Position numbers and translations under genes: made by a program. This document shows, piece by piece, positions 41,801-52,349 of a stretch of DNA of 64,000 bases (its first letter is position 1; every line of letters starts with the position of its first letter). Below the pieces are notes generated by a model. The model was not told the DNA's origin, searched no databases, and was given only the letters and a program-made list of their open reading frames with translations. The DNA comes from Tigriopus japonicus (lineage: Eukaryota; Arthropoda; Copepoda; Harpacticoida; Harpacticidae), in assembly GCA_010645155.1 (NCBI GenBank), contig CM021322.1, positions 3,919,510 through 3,983,509 of the forward strand, in the 5' to 3' direction.

Positions 41801-44800
41801 GCTGTGAAAGAATTGAAGAAAAGGTCACTAGATACGCTTGGTGCATTCAAGAGCATGCTTTGTACGTAATTCTATTTCATGTTGCAAAATCGTACGTTTC
41901 TAAGTCACTGAGTCATTGTGTAGCCTGATTGCCCCAAAAACATTCATAGAAATTGGCCGACAGAAAACATGTACTTTCATTGAAATGGACCGCCTTGTCG
42001 CTGTTGGCAGCATTCCTGATTATAAGGCAAGGACCCTCCAGCACTGCTCTAGGGCCCAGGCATAAAATTCAGGGCAGCAGAGGTAAAAATGTTCAGGGCG
42101 GCAAATGAAAAAATAGGGATTCAATGATTATATAACATTGATAAGAGTGTACAACAAACATGGATCATATTTTCTTTGACACAAATAACAATATGATTGA
42201 AAGAATTTTATGTAACTTAATACTTAGAGTACAATAAAAAAATTCTGATCCTGAATGCTCTGAAGTGACGTAACGGGTAATGTTACTAATTGCGATGAAC
42301 AAGAGAGAGTCGCTTCTCAATAAGGGAGCTCAGAAAGTGCGTCTGCAGGGTGTGCCATATTAAAATGAACAAAGAAAATGAAAATGGCCTAAAATATATC
42401 AATGGAATCATTCTGCATAGGTGCCTTCTATCTGTCCATATAGTTGTCAATATTGCAATAAAGGCACTCAGATTGGCTTTTATTATCAAATGCCAAAAGT
42501 TGAAAATAAATGGCAAAAAAACGAAGCCTTCAAAGACCTACATACAGCGTATGGAAACATTCAAAATGACTAATACAATAGCTGGAAATCTTAAAATAGC
42601 AAATGAAATGACATGAACTTGTATATTTCGAATTTAAGGGTAAAGCAATACTGATGTCATTTGTATTTGTCCATTTTTTCCCAATATGGCTCTTTGAGTT
42701 CAAATCTTTGATTTCATTTTTCTCATCTTATAAAAAAATGGCTGAAAACTGCATATAGCAACTTGAAATCTGCACCTTACTATTTTCTCTCTCATAGAAG
42801 CCATTACAATTGGAAAGTGGATAAGGATTAAGATCCCAAGAAGGAGGGAGCAACATTTACTGCAAATTAATAATGTTAAAATAATCTTGCCCCCCAAAAA
42901 GACACATTTTGAAAGTGAGAAAGGATTAAAAAGAGGCATAGCTTGCTTAAGCTTGCTTCTACTTGATGAATTTCATTGATAAGGTGTCTCTAAGAAAAAT
43001 ACATTTTACTTAAAAATACCTTCCTAGGCCAGTTTTCAAGTGGTACACCTTGTAGATGACCTTGTTCATGATGGCAGTGAAGTTAGCCCAAACCTCCACC
43101 CTCTAAAATTACCCCTCATCCCTGTTTTTAGAGGTCAATGATTGACGACAAAACGTTAATTCTTTTGGACTTAGATGTGATGATCTTCAGCTGTACGTCT
43201 TTTTTGCATAAAATATCTGACAAAATAGGTTTGCGAATGGATGCATTTTCGATTACGATATCCTCTTCACAGAAGTTGTGTAGAAAATGTGGAGGATGTT
43301 CATGGAATCTTTGAAACATTGTTAAGTACCTGAACACTTTCCAAACTTTCAAAAAAGTAGTCAATGGTTCGTGCGTCCTCAACATCAGACGTTTTGTTTC
43401 ATGACATATTCGCTTCTGTTTTCGAAGAAGTTGGGCGCTCAGAGCTTTTAAGAAACAGAGATGGCAAATTTTGACTTTGGATGAATTTGTCATTTCTTGC
43501 CATTTGACAGATTCTTGTTCCTTGTTTCTCCTACTCAATCTCTTGAATCCTGGATCAGGGCAAATTTCCCTCCGCATTAAATTTAGCTCATGTTGCATTT
43601 TTAAAGCAGAGATGTTTTGTTTGCAATTATAGGCACATTTCCCTGGCCTGCAGTTTGCAATTTTTTTTTGAGAAGATCATGAAATCTAAGCTTGTAGATT
43701 GTTTGAAAGTCTATGATATTATTTCCCCAGGACACCACGTTTTAGTAATCATCCAATTGACTAACAATTTAGGACAGTTCATTGACATTTGGTCAATGAG
43801 TCATTGAGTCATCTGCCAGTTGATGTAGTTTATCTTGAATTTACCATGACCTTTGATAATGTGCATAATTCATGGTCTTGCTTCATCAACTCAAACAGTG
43901 GGAAGCAGGGTAAGGTCCAGAGTGGGATTGAAAGCTTCATTAGTGAAAGGATGCAAATCCTGAGGCTGAAGGATCATTGAGTGGCATGAACAATTTTAAA
44001 AAACACTATTGCTTCACCTACTGTAGATGGCTCTTACATGACTTAGCATGCCCCCAGCACATCCTACCTGGGTACGTTCTCTTGTTCTCAAAATGAACAA
44101 CTCACCATCAGAGCAACAAGCCTTCTTAAGGAAGCAAAGTTAAGCTTCAATCAAAGAGAAAGTGACAATCAGTGCCATCTTGAGGTAGAAACGGTTGTGG
44201 GTGCTTCCATTTAGTCTTTGACCTTGATTTGTGATTACTCAGGATGGCTTTTTGATTTTTGAACACAATAATATCGTAGCTGAGCTCTAAAAGACTTGAA
44301 ATATGAAGAGAAATCCACTTTCGGATGGAAGCTACAATTTTGGCAACAAGTGTAAATTGAGGATAGATCTGGAATCAAGAGAATTTGGCCCTGTTTTGGC
44401 TCCATCTAGTGGCAATTTTTGTAACCTTCATTTAAAATTCTTCGTTCCACAAAGTTCCATTTTAGGTCTGCTCTTTTCCATCATTTTCGTTGCCCCTCTT
44501 AATAAGCTTGGTACAAACGCCAGTATTTCATCTTATGTTGAAGATCCAAAATTAGTTTGAGAAGGAATGGTTAGGACTCAAAAAGTTCAGTTAATTAGTT
44601 GGAGTAGGTCTTCCCTCTTTTGCATGAAGTTCTGCCATTTTCTGCAAGTATTTTTGCCTGGTGGCAGAAGCACGACATTCATTCATTTGCCATCACTGAA
44701 TGCAGTCAAGAACTGGAGATCATCGTTTTAGATCCCAAAATGCTCAACATTTCACCAACCAAATTTGAGATCGGTTGTTTGATGACTTACATATGTCTCT

Positions 44801-47800
44801 ACCCTAGTCAATTCTGTTCTCATTTTGACAATAGGTTTAACTCAAGTCTGATTCATCACTTTTTAACTGAACCACTCGCACTTTTTCCAAGCTACCACAG
44901 GCGGAAAAAACTGGGAGCGAGGCCCCAGCGCAACATTTAAAAAAGCGGCTACAAACCTGGATTACACTGTTCCATTGTTAAATTTGTAAATTTGAGTCTC
45001 ACATAGTCACGCATTTTGGGCCAAAAAGAGAGAAATTTAGTGTCAACCAGGCAGGATTGAAGCGACTCTGTAGTCAACATAATTTCCTCAAAACTGGACC
45101 TTATCTGTCCTTGAACTTAACTCCGTCCACATAACTGTCATGAAGACTGTAAATGAGAGCTGCTGTTCCAAACTGAATGTTCTCTTCTTTGTGTTTTACC
45201 AAGGATTTCTTAACACCTAATAGTTCCCTGGTCCAAGAAGCACGGAAATCATGGAGTAGGAGGCTAGCAATGGGAATTATGATTTCCAGCAGAAACGAAC
45301 CATTTGCGTTCTTCTGCAAATGAGACCTGGCTTTCATTGAGAAGAACGCGTATTTCAAATTTTAGCCCAATCGAATGCCGGAGTAAAAAGTTATGCCTTC
45401 TCAAACTTATGTACTGAAGAGAGCATAGAATGAATGAACTCGCCCTTTTGTGGTAAAACGATTACCACAAGAGGGCTAGTTCATTCATTTTCGGTAGGAT
45501 TTGCACTGAACTTTGAGTGAGCATAACTTTTGTCTCCGACGTTCGATTGAGCTGAAAAATAAAATACGTATTCTTGTCAACATATGCAAGGGTTTCATTT
45601 GCAGAAGAACGTAATTGCATAGTTCTTAATGGAAATCATAATTCTCATTGCTAGCCTCCCACTCCATGATTCCAGTGCTTCTTGCCTGGTCTATGGTTTT
45701 ATTCATGCGTACTGTGGACGATGTTCAAGAATTCCATGTGACACCCTCACAATGGGAATATGAATTCGAAAGCTACTATGCTTATGAAATTTCAAAAAGG
45801 TCATTATTTTTAAATCCGTTTAGGTTTTCGGCAAATAAATTGCCAATTATTTTTTTTTCTGTTCCAAAGGCGTTGTTCTCTTGCTTTTCCCCAAGGAGAG
45901 AGAAGAACCGTTTCAAATTTTGGCAGCACAGTTTTTATGGCCAAGTTCTGAGTTCTGGCCAAGTTTTTCTCACCAAATTGATGACCCTTCCAATCCATCT
46001 TTACTTTGCCGATTACTTCTAACTAAGGGAGCAAAAGCAAAGTTTTGACCAATGCATGCCCAAAAAGTTCCAAATAACCAGGATTTGAGGCTACTTACGT
46101 GTACCAAATGATCTTGTGTCATGCTGTCCGGTCCCGTCACATTGTCCCAAAAATATACATTTCGGAAACATATGGATGACAGATCCGAATAATTGTGCTT
46201 TGATGAAGCCAAACCATCGGTGGGTCCTGTAGATTTAAGTCTCTTCAGCATGTCAAGCCAGCTGTGGTCCATTAAGGGCACAATCATCTCGTCGAAATCA
46301 AGCAAAGCCACGCGTTCGTAGTGGAACAAACTTCTGTACAGGCAATCATTGTAAGGAATCACCTCGTTTTGTCTCTTATGAACGATCTTATGCTTCAGAT
46401 ACAGATGACGGAGCAGATCCAAATTGGGTTGGGAGCCAGGCAAGCTCAAATTGGTCAAGTCCACGAAACCATCCATTGCATAATGCTCCAAAACTCGCTG
46501 AACGTTGGGATGAACTGCCAAATTATAGAGAAATACGCGATCCACACCCATGATTTTTAGGACCTCAATCCATTCCACAATCCTGGCAGAAAGATCGTCC
46601 AAAGGGAGATCGAATCCTTTCACACACACGGCAAATTCTGCCTTTATTTTGGGATAACGAGTCCGATTAGAATTGAACACAGATAAAGCGTTTTCAGCCC
46701 GGTCACACTGATTTTGCACTAAAACCAATTCATATACAAATCTAAACCACTATCATGAAGATTTATGTGAAGCAGATTCTTTAAATAAATCAACATATCG
46801 ACAGCATCATTTTTTAATGTAAAACTTATTTGAAGGCAAAAATTGGGTCACTATGATTAGAAGGGTCATTGTATCACTACTTTGATTTCGAGTTCCATCT
46901 ATAGTTTTAAAATGGATTTCGAGTTGGCAGTGCAGCCATTTTTATGGTAGATAAGGTCTGTTGTCCGTTGAAAAGTTTAGTTGTGGTCAGATTTTTGACC
47001 CTAAGAACCAAAATGGCAAAACTCTGCCAAAAATCCAACTCGAAACACATCAGAACAACGTTTTGTGTTTTTGTAAACATCTGGCACTTTCCTTGGGGAA
47101 ACACTAGGACCGAAATATCTTATGGTCATACTACTATTTTACTATGGCTACTCTAGTACAATCTAGAACCTACCAATAATAAGTCTGACCTTGTCGTTAA
47201 TGTTATGTCGTTTTGGTTTTAACAAATGTCGGAACATGTACAAAAAGGAAATTGAGGGAATTTAAAGTCATTGTTTACTTTACCAATAATGTGCTTGTCC
47301 ATTTTTCTCCAAAGGCCATCTGGGACACTGAGATTTAAAAAAAAATGTTCCAACCTCTGAGATTTGTATAAGATTCGAACCTAGCGACACCATGACTGGA
47401 ATTTGCTGGCCGGAGTCTTTGGGTAAAGGACAAGTGATCAGATAAGGCTGAAGAATTCCGTCCTTATTGTTCCCCCAAGCTCGCACCCAGATCAATCCAA
47501 AATCTGTCACAGTCGACAACGCAGGTTCCACTTGCTCGGAGTTGAACCAAAGTTGACATGTTAAAGTGACATTAGGATGGATTCGGTCCATCATGGCAAG
47601 AATTCGAATGACAGGCCCGATCGGTTCTGGTTCTCGGTCGTCGTAATAAGCTCGGTACAGTTGAAGTGTTCCATTTCGTGTAGGAAATTCCTGCCAATGT
47701 TCGTTTTGGATCTTGAGATTGTAGATCTGTGGGAATTGGCCACAGGCTCCTTTTTTCTTGGTTTTGAGCATTTCACGGTCGTAGAGTAATTGAATTGGAA

Positions 47801-48005
47801 TGCTAGGCATTCTTGAGGCAATCTGTGATATCAATTCAGATTCCACCAAAGATGGAATGTGGTTTGAGATGGAGACAAATGGTTGTTCATTGGATCGAGG
47901 ACTCGTCTGGTCTTGGGCATAGTTGTGTTGACAAAACATAACAAAACCTATTGAGAAAATAATTATGCAAAGAGAGACCTTTTTAACTTTGCGAATCGAC
48001 ACCAT
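38465..48005 (-). CDS. Glycosyltransferase family 92 protein, 3 exons (535 aa)
   Basis: Join of 47381-48005, 46099-46718 and 38465-38827, minus strand: 1608 nt, 535 residues plus TGA. Seen: short basic N-terminus, signal anchor (about residues 11-25), lumenal stem, the YYDDRE motif at 120-125, DFDE at 349-352 (DxD-type metal/nucleotide-sugar site), and the C-terminal HNH (453-455) and QHYR (486-489) motifs of this family. GT92 proteins are type II Golgi enzymes; characterised members add galactose to glycan cores. Acceptor specificity cannot be told from sequence. The split in exon 1 to 2 uses a GTTCGA donor, chosen because it restores the family's VSLV...C run. The last intron is 7.3 kb of transposon debris. 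It lies 350 bp downstream of USP5 on the same strand. Confidence 0.9.
39951..40199 (-). repeat. Arm of a 250-bp inverted repeat pair
   Basis: Reverse complement of 44727-44974 with moderate divergence (shared blocks such as TGGAACAGTGTAATCCAGG and GTAGAGACATATGTAAGTCA). The right copy overlaps the end of a non-LTR reverse transcriptase, so both are probably pieces of one retrotransposon family in opposite orientation. Confidence 0.85.
42346..43052. mobile_element. Possible mariner-like non-autonomous element
   Basis: The left end CAGGGTGTGCCATAT and the right end AAGTGGTACACCTTG are inverted relatives (CARGGTGTRCCA). The right flank is TA; the left flank is TG where TA is expected. Weak evidence; the interior is AT-rich. 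Confidence 0.3.
44303..44760 (+). pseudogene. Fragment of non-LTR retrotransposon reverse transcriptase
   Basis: The frame encodes VPQSSILGLLFSIIFVAPLN and then SSYVEDPKLV, recognisable as the RT regions usually reading VPQGS.LGP and YADDTKL. The catalytic Ala-Asp-Asp is replaced by Val-Glu-Asp and a TGA follows. A second frame continues with a segment like the downstream DLG(V/I).DPKL...S piece. It is an old inactive copy. Confidence 0.75.
44727..44974 (+). repeat. Arm of a 250-bp inverted repeat pair
   Basis: Inverted partner of 39951-40199, 4.5 kb away. It overlaps the tail of the reverse transcriptase fragment. Confidence 0.85.
45234..45683. mobile_element. Foldback (palindromic) DNA element, copy B (450 bp)
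   Basis: The left end is CAAGAAGCAC and the right end GTGCTTCTTG. The centre forms CGCCCTTTTGTGGTAA opposite TTACCACAAGAGGGC. A 7-bp duplication CCTGGTC flanks it exactly (45227-45233, 45684-45690). It is similar to copy A along its whole length. Confidence 0.93.
46099..46718 (-). CDS. GT92 coding exon 2: catalytic core
   Basis: The acceptor TTGGTTTTAG precedes 46718 and the donor GTAAGT follows 46099 in phase 0. It encodes QCDRAEN, the AVCVKGFD segment, the EWIEVLKIMGVDRVFLYN segment and DFDE, the core of the family 92 fold. Confidence 0.95.
46895..47055. repeat. Relative of the 53378 hAT-like element
   Basis: Shares long blocks with 53510-53665 (TTTCGAGTTGGCAGTG, TGGCAAAACTC, CCAACTCGAAAC). 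The element ends are degraded and no target duplication was found. It lies in GT92 intron 1. Confidence 0.6.
47381..48005 (-). CDS. GT92 coding exon 1: anchor, stem and start of catalytic domain
   Basis: The ATG at 48005 opens 208 codons plus one base. The hydrophobic anchor is SLCIIIFSIGFVMFC. Sequons NGT (111) and NVT (145) suit a lumenal domain. The donor is CTAG then GTTCGA (47380-47379), phase 1; the frame stays open past it to 47280, but that extension does not match the family and is treated as intron. Confidence 0.87.
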
Positions 48006-48355
48006 AACTTGGAGTGCTGATTGTGCAATTCCTGTTACCCTTAACTCGCATCTGTGTCGATTTCAGCCCATAAAATTGATGCAACTCCCGCCCGATTTAA
48101 ATGTGTCATGGAATGACTTGCAAAACCTCAAGCCTTCGAACTTTCAACCAAATCATACAGGTGGGGAAATCACTATTTCGATGACTCTATGGACACTTAT
48201 AGAAATGGTTCACCTTGACTCTCAAGTGAGAGTTTAATTGGAGTGGAAAATTATTACACCACTGCAAATATTTGACACTTTGCATAAACCCATAGATGGC
48301 CAAACCAAAAAGGACATCGAATAATCAGTCCAAGCTTTTATTTCATTGTAGCAAA
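48006..48355. other. Gap between USP5 and GT92
   Basis: 350 bp between the USP5 stop and the GT92 start, both on the minus strand. It must hold the USP5 poly(A) site and the GT92 5' UTR, and probably the GT92 promoter. No repeat was recognised. Confidence 0.5.
48337..48342 (-). terminator. USP5 polyadenylation signal
   Basis: AATAAA on the minus strand, starting 14 nt after the USP5 stop codon. The closeness to the stop implies a very short 3' UTR if used. Confidence 0.6.
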
Positions 48356-48785
48356 TCACATGTCAGCGCGTTTGTATAAATACAGATACCCTAGCCCTTT
48401 GGGCGGGTTCTCGGACAAGGCCACCTTCTTATCGTTAAATATCACCCATCGACCATCCTTCTTGATATGACAGACATAATGACCCACCAAAGTGGAGGTG
48501 CCCATATGACTGATGAAGGCGGTTAACTCGTATTTGGGTTCACCATTGGTCAACGATTTGGTCTTGGAACTGGCTCCACCAGCTGGATTCGAACCCCCAG
48601 ACGATCCTTTTTCAGCCATGGTTCCATCGTCATCGGGATGGCTGAAGATCCAATCGACAGCGCGTTCCGTGTTGTTGTCAGTTTCTTTCAGAGCCTTGAT
48701 GCATTTCTTTTCAGGCATGCCCATGCCCAATAGCATGCTTAAGGCCTCTTCATTTGGTTTGAAGGCTGCGGCGCCACCTGCACCC
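48356..48785 (-). CDS. USP5: USP5 coding exon 7: second UBA domain and His box
   Basis: The acceptor TTTTATAG precedes 48785. Encodes the second UBA (NEEALSMLLGMGMPEKKC) and the C-terminal half of the catalytic domain with GHYVCHIKKDGRWVIFND. Stops with TGA at 48356-48358. Confidence 0.95.
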
Positions 48786-51249
48786 CTATAAAATTGTCAT
48801 TGTCATTACAAATATGACCTTGAACATAAAAAAGGTTGCAAGAGTAATACGAACTTAGGAGTTGGGATGGGATCGGCAAAGTCAGCATCACCCATATGTT
48901 CCATGACCCAATTAATGGCCGCTTCGGTTCCGGCGTTTTTGGTATTGATGGCGGCCTTTTTGCACCCGTTTTCAGCAAACCCCATGGCCACTAATTGTTG
49001 CACAATCGATGCATCTGGGGTTATGGTAGGCTCCTAATCATGATAATTCGGGTGAAAATAATGAGCCTTTTCGTTGATGTTTTTGGGCGGACTTACCGGT
49101 GCGGGTGTAGTTTCGACGGGCAACTCTTCTTCACCCGGTTGAATGCCTTTGGCCTGAAGAAGGCTTAGATCGATAGTGTCGGGCATGGGAACATCCACGT
49201 CCAATTTGTAGGGCTGCCAATTCGGCCCGATGTCGAACTTCTTGAGTTGAATGAGTAAAAAGTCAGGAAACGTCTTGAACCGCACTTGGTTCTTGGAGAA
49301 GGTCTTGCCTTGAATGGCCGTCGAATAAAAGTCCTCCACCTAATTCATTGTGAGCATTAAGGCATACATTAGCTCATGAGAAAGATATAAAAAACAAGAC
49401 AGAGCAAAAAACTCACCACTTCCTCTTGGAGGAAAGCTTTCAGACAAGCCTCAAACGAGATCTTGGGCCTGACTTTATCTTCATCTTTAACGCGCTCACC
49501 CTTGGCCTCTAGAGCGGCCTTAGTAGCCTCATAAGCGTCCACTTCAGTCTTATTACTCGCCTCGTCAACGGGAATGGGCAATGGAACATAATCCTCCACA
49601 CGAGATTTGAATTGGACCTGCGAAAAATAACGAACTCCGTGAGTTCAAGAAGTTCAAAAATAAATTACTCTTGTCGCACTTTGCCGCTCGTTCCACATTG
49701 GATGCGATCTTCGACTTCGAATTGAAGACATTCGGCCGGATTCAGCTCGCCGTGATGTTCTCGCTCCATCATAGTGCATAAATGTAAAAAGAATTCTTGG
49801 GCGTCTTGTTGATTCTTGCCCGAGAATTCGGGGTGGCCTTTGCCCACCATTTGCTTGAACGTGGTGGGTTTGATTCCGAGCTGAAAATCGTCGCCGCGCA
49901 ATTTCCGCTCATCTTCACTCAGTTCCATCGAGTATTTCCCCGACCAGATGCCAGTGCCCAATTTGCACATCTGGAGCTTGAAATCGTTGATGGGATCCAT
50001 GAAGTTGGCTCGTCGGAAGACTGCCGAGCTGCCATCCACGTAGACTCTTTTGAATGTGGGCAAAGTAAAGAGAACCTGCATGAGACTATTGAGGTAACAC
50101 GTGTTGCCCAGATTCTCCATGCCGGTCAAACCCGGTCCATACACGGGCACGAGTTTGCTATTGGATTCGGTGAGGGTGGCCCATTCGCCGATGCGTTGGT
50201 TCATATCGATCTCAATCTCGGCCATGGACTTGTCCGTCTTGTCCAATTGCTCAATGTTGATCCCGAAATGGGCCATATGTTTGGCCAAGTTGGGGTTGGC
50301 CACCATGTTATCCTCGGGATAACTGAACACATCGCCTTGACCATCACGGGTGATGGTGCCCAATTTCACCGCCAAAGGATACTTCTTTTCGGCGTAATAT
50401 TCCACGGCGTGATTGTTGCCGCCCGATCCGTCAAAAAATCGTCGACCGCACAAAATCGAACCGTCGGTCAAATTGAGCCAGAGATTCTCAGTCAGGTCGC
50501 AACGTTGACATTTCCAATTCTTGGGCGGTATCCGCACTCCATTATTCAATTGCTCCAAATTATGGGCGAATTTGGAGACCTCGAGTTTTTCGCCATCCCA
50601 AGTTCCGGCCGCCGATTCGAGTTCTTCTCGACGAATGGCCGATTCAGCCCGCAAAACCGCCTCCGCACTCGATTTAATGGCCGGAGGCAAATCCGGGGAA
50701 TCTTAAAAAAAAACGATACCAATCCAATAAAACCTTCTAACAAGAAATATCCCTCTCCAACTTGACTTTACCGAGTGGCAGACTGGCCCGACTTGGCCAT
50801 CGGACGACTCGGGTTTGCGTTTCGAGTTGATATTTCTTCTCGTCGGGATTGAATCCTCCTGGGACGCCAATGGCCAATCGCGAGACTTTCTCGGGTACCC
50901 GATCGTCGTCCTCGGGATGATCGGATGCCAACGGGATTCGCCGGGATTGGACGTGAAGGAAGAGGGCGTTGCCCGTGCGCTCGTGATAAGCCTGGACGAA
51001 ATCCTGGCCAAGAGCCAGGAATTTCTCCAGACAGATGTACAACCCGCCGGGCGATTCCTGTTCAGGGAAAGAAACGACTCTTAATACATAATGAAGGTGA
51101 ACTTGGGCTTGGTATGTCTCTCCATGTCTTTCTTTCTTTACCGCGGTGTCGAAGGAGAACACGCATTCTTGATTGAAGACCTTGTCGTGAGACCCGGGCA
51201 CACGAGCCAATCCCGTGAGAGTGGACCAATCCTCCTCCTGGGGGGCCAT
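48356..51249 (-). CDS. USP5: Ubiquitin carboxyl-terminal hydrolase 5 (isopeptidase T), 7 coding exons (822 aa)
   Basis: Join of 51142-51249, 50772-51057, 49680-50701, 49417-49617, 49097-49339, 48855-49033 and 48356-48785, minus strand: 2469 nt, 822 residues. Seen: N-terminal cryptic zinc-finger region; UBP zinc finger (C196, C199, C216, H229, with the GGNNHAVEYY run); Cys box NLGNTCYLNS with catalytic Cys333; two UBA domains (about 627-669 and 691-732); His box GHYVCH with catalytic His782. Known of the family: USP5 disassembles unanchored polyubiquitin in cytosol and nucleus. Length is close to the usual 835-858. The start at 51249 gives MAPQEEDWS; the frame is open upstream without another ATG. 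The second USP5-family member USP13 is the alternative, but the intact active-site context fits USP5. A hAT-like element ends 149 bp upstream. Confidence 0.96.
48855..49033 (-). CDS. USP5: USP5 coding exon 6: first UBA domain
   Basis: 179 nt beginning EPTITPDASIVQQLVAMGF and ending ADPIPTP plus two bases. The donor is AA|GTTCGT (48854-48853), a weak site but the only one giving the phase-2 junction required by the next exon. Confidence 0.88.
49097..49339 (-). CDS. USP5: USP5 coding exon 5
   Basis: 81 codons, phase 0 at both ends, donor GTAAGT. Encodes VEDFYSTAIQGK, FPDFLLIQLKKF and QPGEEELP, all typical of the USP5 catalytic domain between the two UBA-flanked halves. Confidence 0.95.
49417..49617 (-). 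CDS. USP5: USP5 coding exon 4
   Basis: 67 codons, phase 0 at both ends, acceptor TTTTCGCAG, donor GTGAGT. Encodes VQFKSRVEDYVPLPIP and a charged linker ending CLKAFLQEEV. Confidence 0.94.
49680..50701 (-). CDS. USP5: USP5 coding exon 3: UBP zinc finger and Cys box
   Basis: 1022 nt. The acceptor TTTTTTTTAAG precedes 50701. The donor is AAA|GTGCGA (49679-49678), chosen because it joins SGK to VQFKSRVEDY in the correct frame; a later GTAATT in the same exon gives the wrong phase. Carries the zinc finger, the catalytic cysteine and QQDAQEFFLHL. Confidence 0.94.
50772..51057 (-). CDS. USP5: USP5 coding exon 2
   Basis: Begins ESPGGLYICLEKFLALG, the family's GGLYIC motif. Ends in phase 1 at the donor G|GTAAAG (50771-50770). 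Contains the RLAIGVPGGF stretch of the N-terminal domain. Confidence 0.92.
51142..51249 (-). CDS. USP5: USP5 coding exon 1
   Basis: 36 codons from ATG, ending ECVFSFDTA at the donor GCG|GTAAAG. The following 84 nt (51058-51141) are in frame and stop-free but do not match the family and end in a good acceptor (TTTCTTTCCCTGAACAG), so they are called intron. Confidence 0.88.
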
Positions 51250-51397
51250 GCTCCACTTGAAAAGGTTGAGAGGGGCGGTCCTTAGTTGGTTTAATCGAGA
51301 AGAACTGAAAAGCGTGATTTCCGAGCGAGCGAAGAACGGTTTTGTCGTCAATGTTGTTGTTCTTAGATGTAAAGCAAAGTCTGCAAGTCAGTCTAAC

Positions 51398-52341
51398 CAG
51401 GGTTGCCAGGTTCTAGGGAAGTCTCTCGGCCACTTTTGCTTTGAAATTCGGCCACTTTCGGCCACTTTTTTGAAGCCTTCGGCCATTTTCGGGCACAAAA
51501 TGACATACCATTTCTTACTGAAAATGGCGTTTTCGCCTAAAACTAAAATCGATCTGTCAATTTTATTTCTCTTTTCAATTTTTTTTTCAAAAAAAATTGC
51601 AAAATTCTGAAAAAATGCAAGCATTCAGTTTAAAACCAAAAATTGGCAAAAAAGTCTGAAAAATACTTGTTTCACAAAAAAGCAAATTTCAATTCCCTCA
51701 ATTAAGATTTGGCCCAGCCTCCTAAATAGCATTCCTAATTCTAACATTTCCAAGTAAAAAGATACTTAACTTTAAAATTGTTATCCAATTGATATAGAAA
51801 TTTGTAAACACAATGAGGTATGTTTTAGATCTAGAAAAATATGAGGAATGATTTATAAATGCTAGGCTGTGTGAGCTGGACTGGTCCATTTCTGATTAGT
51901 TTAACAGTGATTGACGATTTGAGTAACCAAATGAAACCAAAAGTTTCTTCAGAAGGAGGGTTTAATATCAAATGGAAGTAACATCAAACAAAATTATCTA
52001 CTTAAGGTGTTTCTAATTCCAAAATTGACCATTGCATCAAAGTTTGCAAGTCCCCAATTTTGGACACAAACTAAATCTTTGAAGCCTATGTATACCTAGA
52101 TGTCTATGCTCTGGTAGGCAGAAAATGGCACGTTCAAATGTAGTAAGATTTCAGACCAAGCAGGATTCATTTTTCAAAAAATATAAACATTTTGCTTATC
52201 TTTTTGTTATTTTGGCCACTTTCGGATATGGCCGAGGAAATATTTTTTTCTCGGCCACCAGATCTCAAATTCGGCCACTTTCGGCCACTTCCAAAAGTGG
52301 CCGAGATAATTTTTTTTTCTTTCGGCCACTAGGCAACCCTG
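51398..52341. mobile_element. hAT-like non-autonomous element (944 bp) upstream of USP5
   Basis: Left end CAGGGTTGCCAGGTTCTAGG, right end CTAGGCAACCCTG. The 8-bp duplication AGTCTAAC is exact (51390-51397, 52342-52349). Both sub-terminal regions carry repeated CGGCCACTTT words in inverted orientation. No transposase. Confidence 0.92.
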
Positions 52342-52349
52342 AGTCTAAC

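Larger units (their letters stand above)
38828..46098 (-). other. GT92 intron 2 (7.3 kb) filled with repeats
   Basis: It contains a pair of inverted 250-bp repeats, a broken reverse transcriptase, a possible mariner-like element and foldback copy B. An open frame at 43128-43598 (minus, about 156 codons) has no domain I recognise and no clear splice sites. The stretches 38828-39950, 40200-42345 and 43053-44302 show nothing else I can name. Confidence 0.6.

Noticed and set aside
43128..43598. Minus-strand open frame of 156 codons
   Set aside because: No domain recognised, no clear splice sites and it lies within a repeat-filled intron of GT92.
47280..47380. Continuation of GT92 exon 1 to a stop at 47280
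   Set aside because: Does not fit the family; the GTTCGA donor at 47380 restores the conserved run in the next exon.
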